Shown piece by piece: positions 63,678-64,000 of a stretch of 64,000 bases of DNA; position 1 is the stretch's first letter, and each line of letters opens with the position of its first letter. Source of the DNA: Candidatus Proelusimicrobium tauri (lineage in GTDB: Bacteria; Elusimicrobiota; Elusimicrobia; Elusimicrobiales; Elusimicrobiaceae); NCBI GenBank assembly GCA_002311025.1, contig DBYY01000004.1, positions 70,265 through 134,264 of the forward strand, written 5' to 3'. The translations under genes and the position numbers were made by a program. The notes under the pieces were generated by a model. That model saw nothing but the letters and a program-made list of their open reading frames with translations. It ran no database searches and was not told the DNA's origin.

Positions 63678-64000
63678 TTAGAAACATGTAACTAAAACAT
63701 AATAACCTAAGGCTTGTACCATTAAGATACCTACACCTATAAAAATACCTATCCACAAGAGTATTTTAGTAAAAAAAGTTAGATTTAGAATAATGGCCAC
63801 AAGTAAAGTTGTTCTTGCTGAAATTATAGCAAAAGCATCTGCTTTATTTTTTATAATGCCAAGACTTCTGACTATAAAATGTCTTGCGAAAAATAAAATA
63901 GTGCTGATAATACCGATTGCCGCAATACCTAAAGCGGTTTTTTGGGCGTATTTTCTTATTTTATAACTGTAATCTGAGAAGGCTTGGGAAATTAAATTTG
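63678..64000 (-). CDS. Membrane protein, 5' end outside window
   Basis: The frame is open from the window edge to a TAA at 63678-63680 (about 106 residues). It starts with a basic, polar part (SDYSYKIRKYAQK), then has about three hydrophobic helices (TALGIAAIGIISTILFF, AIISARTTLLVAIILNLTFF, ILLWIGIFIGVGILMVQALG) and ends in VLVTCF. No family recognised from this part. It is directly upstream of, and probably co-transcribed with, the TPR gene. Confidence 0.6.
   Translation of the reverse strand, partial: NLISQAFSDYSYKIRKYAQKTALGIAAIGIISTILFFARHFIVRSLGIIKNKADAFAIISARTTLLVAIILNLTFFTKILLWIGIFIGVGILMVQALGYYVLVTCF

Overview
The window is chromosomal DNA from a low-GC, diderm (Gram-negative type) bacterium. 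Evidence for an LPS outer membrane is direct: bamA, an OmpH/Skp-like gene, lpxD, lpxC, lpxA and lpxI run together, an LptD-like protein lies elsewhere, and lipoproteins are numerous. The gene set, a pilin-like protein of the kind abundant in Elusimicrobium, and the short AT-rich intergenic regions fit a gut-type Elusimicrobiota genome best. That assignment is inference, not proof. I see no phage, insertion sequence, CRISPR array or rRNA operon; there is one tRNA gene.

Layout. 1-6052: a partial MFS permease facing an EamA transporter, then nadE, an AI-2E family permease and a short uvrC. 6156-16052: a secreted HExxH protein, rpsB-tsf with structured leader and spacer, a 374-bp intergenic region holding a structured repeat, a lipoprotein, a DUF2339 membrane protein, a surface-repeat protein, a subtilase and a YceD protein. 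16066-25451: the rpmF-plsX-fabG-acpP-rnc cluster, an ankyrin protein, trxA, polA, coaE and rho. 25530-30230: a six-gene reverse-strand envelope operon (LpoB-like, COG3014-like, LPP20-like, FKBP and two small membrane proteins). 30302-36618: coaX, tpiA-deoC, a large DnaA-like ATPase and a lipoprotein. 36620-46032: comM-dprA-topA-xer-ROK kinase-lptD-tdk. 46304-52005: a secreted orphan, rpmE, prfA-prmC-murA-folC. 51989-58935: the reverse-strand lpxI-lpxA-lpxC-lpxD-ompH-bamA block. 59024-64000: an ECF sigma/anti-sigma/Cys-rich repeat operon, a degenerate pilin-like gene, rpmB, a DegP-like protease directly behind tRNA-Thr, a TPR protein and the end of a membrane protein.

Most genes are housekeeping and can be named from motifs. 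The less ordinary signals are: (i) two copies of a hairpin-forming intergenic element at 9615-9674 and 46061-46116, whose 40-bp core is conserved while the outer arms differ in sequence yet stay complementary; (ii) a DnaA-like AAA+ protein with a long disordered N-terminal part and an unfamiliar C-terminal domain; (iii) a periplasmic protein with 25-residue Cys-rich repeats behind an ECF sigma/anti-sigma pair; (iv) several genes whose -10 hexamer ends 6 bases before the ATG, pointing to leaderless mRNAs; (v) a UvrC lacking the usual C-terminal HhH region; and (vi) a protease gene starting 17 nt after a tRNA.
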